A stretch of DNA of 64,000 nt from Polytrichum commune (lineage: Eukaryota; Streptophyta; Polytrichopsida; Polytrichales; Polytrichaceae), in contig OX485803.1 in assembly GCA_950295325.1 (NCBI GenBank), positions 34,983,554-35,047,553 of the forward strand. Reading direction: 5' to 3'. A program made the translations under genes and the position numbers. The notes beneath the pieces were generated by a model, which was not told where the DNA came from, did not search any database, and worked only from the letters and a program-made list of their open reading frames with translations. The stretch's first letter is position 1. Each line of letters opens with the position of its first letter. Shown in pieces: positions 60,886 through 64,000 of this stretch.

Positions 60886-62246
60886 TCACTGACCATAATG
60901 TCTAAATTTTCTATGGGTTGAAGAAGGGGAAGATTGAGTAGCAAGAATAGAAGCTATAGTCTCAACATAGATAGGGAGGCTTTGTGGGGGTGATGAACTT
61001 GCTAAAACCATTGGATCTTCAAAAAAAGGCCGCCAACGTCGGTGCCATTGTGGTATCATATTGATGGCACATGACCATATAAATGTCTTAATGATTATTG
61101 ATGTTTCCAATATGATTAAAGAAAATACATGTACAATACGCTTCAAGTAAAAATTATGAAATCATCCATATGAAGGTCCCAAACAAGATAAACAAGTAGG
61201 ACTTACTCACATTATAGATTGATGGCCTCACAATTAACAATTGGAAAATCTTTTGAGTCTTCAGAATTGGTATCTTTGCCAATAGCTAAAGGGTATTGTA
61301 GATGAAATGCTCTAGGCAGAATCAAAAACATTTTTGTCACCTTCCAATGCCAAGAGGTGACACTTCAAAATGCGGCAAGCATGTATGGAGGTCCTATCAA
61401 AGAGATTACACACAATAATAAAGAGAACAATCGATGAGAGCAAGTTAGTTGGTATTGATTTAATATTCCAAAATAATGCTAAAGTATAAATAAATTGATT
61501 TATACATGTGAATGCAGTGAGGTCTGCAATTATGACTTGAGGTTTAGACAAAGCATCAATTAAAACTTGGAAGAACAATGAATGTTTTTCCTGTGGGCCC
61601 CTCCAAGTTGTGACACCATCGTCTCTCATAAGTTGAGGAGTAGCATCCGTGAAGTTATATGAAGCATCATCATCCAAATCCATAACATTCTCCGAAAGCT
61701 CATTGTCTATATTCAATCAAAAAGACAAAGGCAAACGTTTCGATTTATTAGGTATTACTAAAAGAACAAACAAGTGAGAGCATTGTAAAATTGACTATCT
61801 GCAAAAAAAAAATTGAGTAAAATAACAAACCAATCAAAACAAAATGTACATAAACAAAAATGATTCATGAAACTAAAACAAAATTGTGAAGAAAAGGATC
61901 TTGAGACTAAACATGAGACAAACCGTTTGTTTGGATTGTGAGGATTGGCCAAACAAAGTGGGTTCACCTGAGTCCAATGTTCATGATTAACCTTGAAATT
62001 ATAAATGAAATAATAAGAAAGATTACAATTTTAATGATAATATATCTACAAAGCATCATTATCATAAAGGTATTGCATGCAAAATAAAGTTAAAATTAGA
62101 ATATATTTATTAGACTTTGCATTCCAAAAGGGTATTGAAGAAGAAGGTGTTAAAACTTCAGGTACATGATGCCCCTCTAGAATATTTTCAATAATCAAAT
62201 CAAGAGAATTTGTATAAAGGAAGCATTCTATGTGCCCAAGTTGCAA
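60886..62246 (-). pseudogene. DNA N4/N6-methylase-like gene relic, multi-exon
   Basis: Minus-strand segments in order: 62246-62130 (HIECFLYTNSLDLI, VPEVLTPSSSIPFW); about 61990-61890 (WTQVNPLCLANPHNPNKRFV); 61716-61507, acidic (MDLDDDASYNFTDATPQL), then WRGPQEKHSLFFQVLIDAL and IIADLTAFT; a GT...AG interruption of 112 bp (61505-61394); 61393-61312 with SIHACRILKCHLLALEGDKN; and 61060-60886 (PQWHRRWRPFFEDPMVLASS). The WRG.xEK...F, (V)xDxTAxT-[G]-xSxxAC and ...LEGDK pattern resembles the C-terminal cofactor-binding part of N4-cytosine/N6-adenine DNA methylases. A DPPY/SPPW motif is not visible. The apparent splice would shift frame by one base, so the copy is dead. The start is unknown, and the upstream end is cut by the copia relic. 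Similar sequences in seedless plants are recalled, not checked. Confidence 0.5.
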
Positions 62247-62995
62247 ACAAATTTATTTGCAATGAGCAAACTTTTGTCAAATGGGTTGAAAGTATTATTC
62301 AACCTAAATGAATGTATTTTAAGAGGTCCACATGGAGAGGTGATTGTCGTAGGACTACGTAATATCAATTTGTACGAAACAAACTTCATCAAGGTATATG
62401 GAGGCGGATGTGGCCGATTTGGTACAACCATGGAGGAAAGATGGTGCACTTCAGTTTGGACAACGTTAGCTTGGGCAATTGAATGTAGAGTGTGTTCATG
62501 CACTTCAAAGCAAGGTGAATGACATGAACCTTAGCAAACTTTGTTATTTCACATTTTCGTCAATTTGTGAAACATATATTCAGGGGCATCAACTTATAGC
62601 GGTGTTTCCCAACAATAGGGGATAACAAGCAAATAAACCATTGGGTGTAGTACATTCAAAGGTGTTTGGCTACATGCAAGATGTTGTATCGATAGATGAC
62701 AATACAAGTAGTGGGAGTGATTTGGAAATGCCTCTATGTGGGAGAAATGAGGCTCACGTGGTGGTTGGGGTGGTTGAATCTTCCATGTCACCTTTGCTTG
62801 ATCTTGGTAAAGATATTGAGGAGCATGTGGAGCAAGTGGAAAATAACCTAGTTGCATTTCAAGCACTAAGAGGAGGATTGGCAAACAAAGAATGTTTGTT
62901 AACAATTCTAATGTTCGCCCCGAAACAATTCTAATGAGGGAATGCAGCCAAAATTTGGTGTTGTTGAAGAGGGGCAACCTTTAGAGGAGCAAGGA
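62190..62995 (+). pseudogene. Ty1/copia retrotransposon polyprotein relic
   Basis: The plus strand encodes, in order: AFYVPKLQTNLFAMSKLLSN near 62224-62283 (end of protease region); GLKVLFNLNECILRGPHGEV then NINLYE (GAG-pre-integrase); after a one-base shift LGQLNVECVHALQSKVNDM from 62470, the usual GHLN block with His to Gln; CETYIQGHQ near 62566 (remaining zinc-site Cys); and KPLGVVHSKVFGYM near 62637-62678, the start of the integrase core (usual form x-P-L-x-L-V-H-S-D-V-x-G-P-M) with Asp to Lys. It jumps directly to an acidic linker (DDNTSSGSDLE), so the integrase core is deleted. Gag, reverse transcriptase, RNase H and LTRs were not found. An in-frame TAA interrupts it near 62620. Confidence 0.8.
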
Positions 62996-62999
62996 TACC

Positions 63000-63550
63000 T
63001 CACAAGGATGCACTAGGTGTTTGAAGAATGATGAAAAAACCACTTCTGATGTAGATAAGGGGACTGGAGCATATATGAATGATTATTTGAATTTTTCTAA
63101 AACTATGTCATTTGAAAATTTGGTCATTGCAAATGATAAGAAACAATCACTATCAAGGCAAATAATATCACATTCTTTTGACACTTGCAAAGTAGGAGTA
63201 TTGAGGGTAGAGCATTAGGTTGCTCGTAGTCATAAGATGGTGTTTGTTAGAAGCACGGGTAGATCACTCTAAGGCATTTTTGTGCACCACGTGCGGCTGG
63301 GGTTTTTTTTTGTTTTGGGGCTATTTACCTTCAAGGGTTGAATTAAAGCCTCCCTATAATTACTTAAATTTCAAAAATGGCCCATTTGTTTGCACCCTTT
63401 CATTACTTATATTGTCCAAGTCACTGTTATTTTTTGTACTCTATATTCCTTTTAAGTAATAAAAGCTAATCTACTTCCTAACGCAATTGACGAGTGTTGA
63501 GGGGAAGCATAGAAACAAAGAAGGGTGCAAAAATCCCCGTGAGTCCTAAA
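63000..63550. other. No recognisable feature
   Basis: Possible further decayed copia linker sequence to about 63220, with no motif. Confidence 0.4.
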
Positions 63551-63552
63551 CC

Positions 63553-63795
63553 CATTTACATACCATACTAAACATACCTTCTAGGATCCTTATCTTCAGC
63601 CCCTATATTAATTTTACAAAAAATTAATGGCCCACATTTTATGTCCATCTAACTTACTTATAATGGGATTGTCTACATTTAATGGCCCCTTCATTATTTG
63701 GAATTCCTTTATAATTTTTATTTCAAATGATTTTAATCCTCTCTATATTATGCCGCACGTCGTTTTTAAAATGCACTAAGTGATCTACCCGTGGT
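63553..63795 (+). repeat. Dispersed repeat, partner of 19.90-20.15 kb
   Basis: ACCATACTAAACATA, CCTTCATTATTTGGAATTCC and AAATGCACTAAGTGAT, in the same order as at 19.9-20.15 kb. Confidence 0.75.
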
Positions 63796-64000
63796 TAGAA
63801 GTTTAAAAATGAATAAGATTTGAATAAATTCATATTTGTAGGAAGTGGGAGTTGAGATATCCCATATGCATTGTATGAACCAAGGAGGAAAAATACAATA
63901 AAGGGCAAGCAAGGGTTGAAAGTGATCATCTCACTCCAAGCATTGTTCACATACCTTTGTGTATGTGTATTTGTTTGTGCAATTTGGTCTCTAGTTTTAT

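Noticed and set aside
62046..62246. Minus-strand frame with HIECFLYTNSLDLI as a sure exon of the methylase-like relic
   Set aside because: Kept only as a tentative segment: its first part overlaps the copia reading (AFYVPKLQ) on the other strand, so one of the two is a shadow over about 60 bp.
63015..63459. Two plus-strand frames as a continuation of the copia polyprotein (reverse transcriptase)
   Set aside because: No reverse-transcriptase or RNase H motif is readable.
1..64000. tRNA genes, rRNA, organelle-derived DNA
   Set aside because: No GGTTCGAATCC-type B box in a foldable context, and no rRNA or plastid/mitochondrial gene sequence recognised on either strand.

Overview
This window looks like gene-poor, repeat-filled nuclear DNA from a large plant genome. 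I found no intact protein-coding gene, rRNA, tRNA or CRISPR array. The longest uninterrupted reading frames are about 100 to 170 codons, and most arise by chance or inside repeats. The plant call rests on several things: remnants of Ty1/copia, a LINE, hAT, Tourist-like, Mutator-like and CACTA-like elements; a GT-AG intron-like break inside one remnant; AT-rich spacer; long GA, CA and mononucleotide-G runs; and many nested dispersed repeats. The two methylase/transposase-like remnants remind me of large repeated protein families of seedless plants (mosses, lycophytes, ferns). That is recollection, not a search result, so the lineage is left open.

Layout: 0.1-1.8 kb and 7.6-9.3 kb are two inverted, GC-richer copies of one LTR-like element. 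They flank a decayed multi-domain transposon gene at 3.5-7.0 kb (+). 10.7-12.5 kb holds protein-like but unclassified frames. 12.8-14.0 kb has a palindromic repeat field and a 158-bp tandem array. 14.9-17.2 kb is a roughly 410-bp tandem array interrupted by a Tourist-like MITE. 22.3-23.3 kb (-) is a LINE reverse-transcriptase remnant. 27.6-31.3 kb is a dense MITE cluster, including a pair with a 9-bp target duplication and a 1.47-kb Tourist-like element that has a CACTA-like MITE inside it. Two members of one hAT family, each with a perfect 8-bp target duplication and a leftover C-terminal coding tail, lie at 33.3-34.3 and 41.2-42.2 kb. 34.9-37.8 kb holds tandem arrays. 42.6-44.7 kb holds hairpin-unit repeats and a GC-rich microsatellite block. 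47.7-48.6 kb is a roughly 98-bp tandem array. 49-57 kb holds foldbacks, MITEs, simple repeats and tandem duplications. 59.9-62.2 kb (-) carries two methyltransferase-like remnants, and 62.2-63.0 kb (+) is a copia remnant abutting them.

Working interpretation: the region is a nested transposon graveyard. Its most interesting content is the pair of separate remnants (3.5-7.0 kb and 59.9-62.2 kb) that may be the N-terminal (transposase-like) and C-terminal (DNA N4/N6-methylase-like) parts of one large plant mobile-element family. Also notable are the recently resolvable hAT family and the hairpin-forming repeat units near 42.7-43.3 kb.
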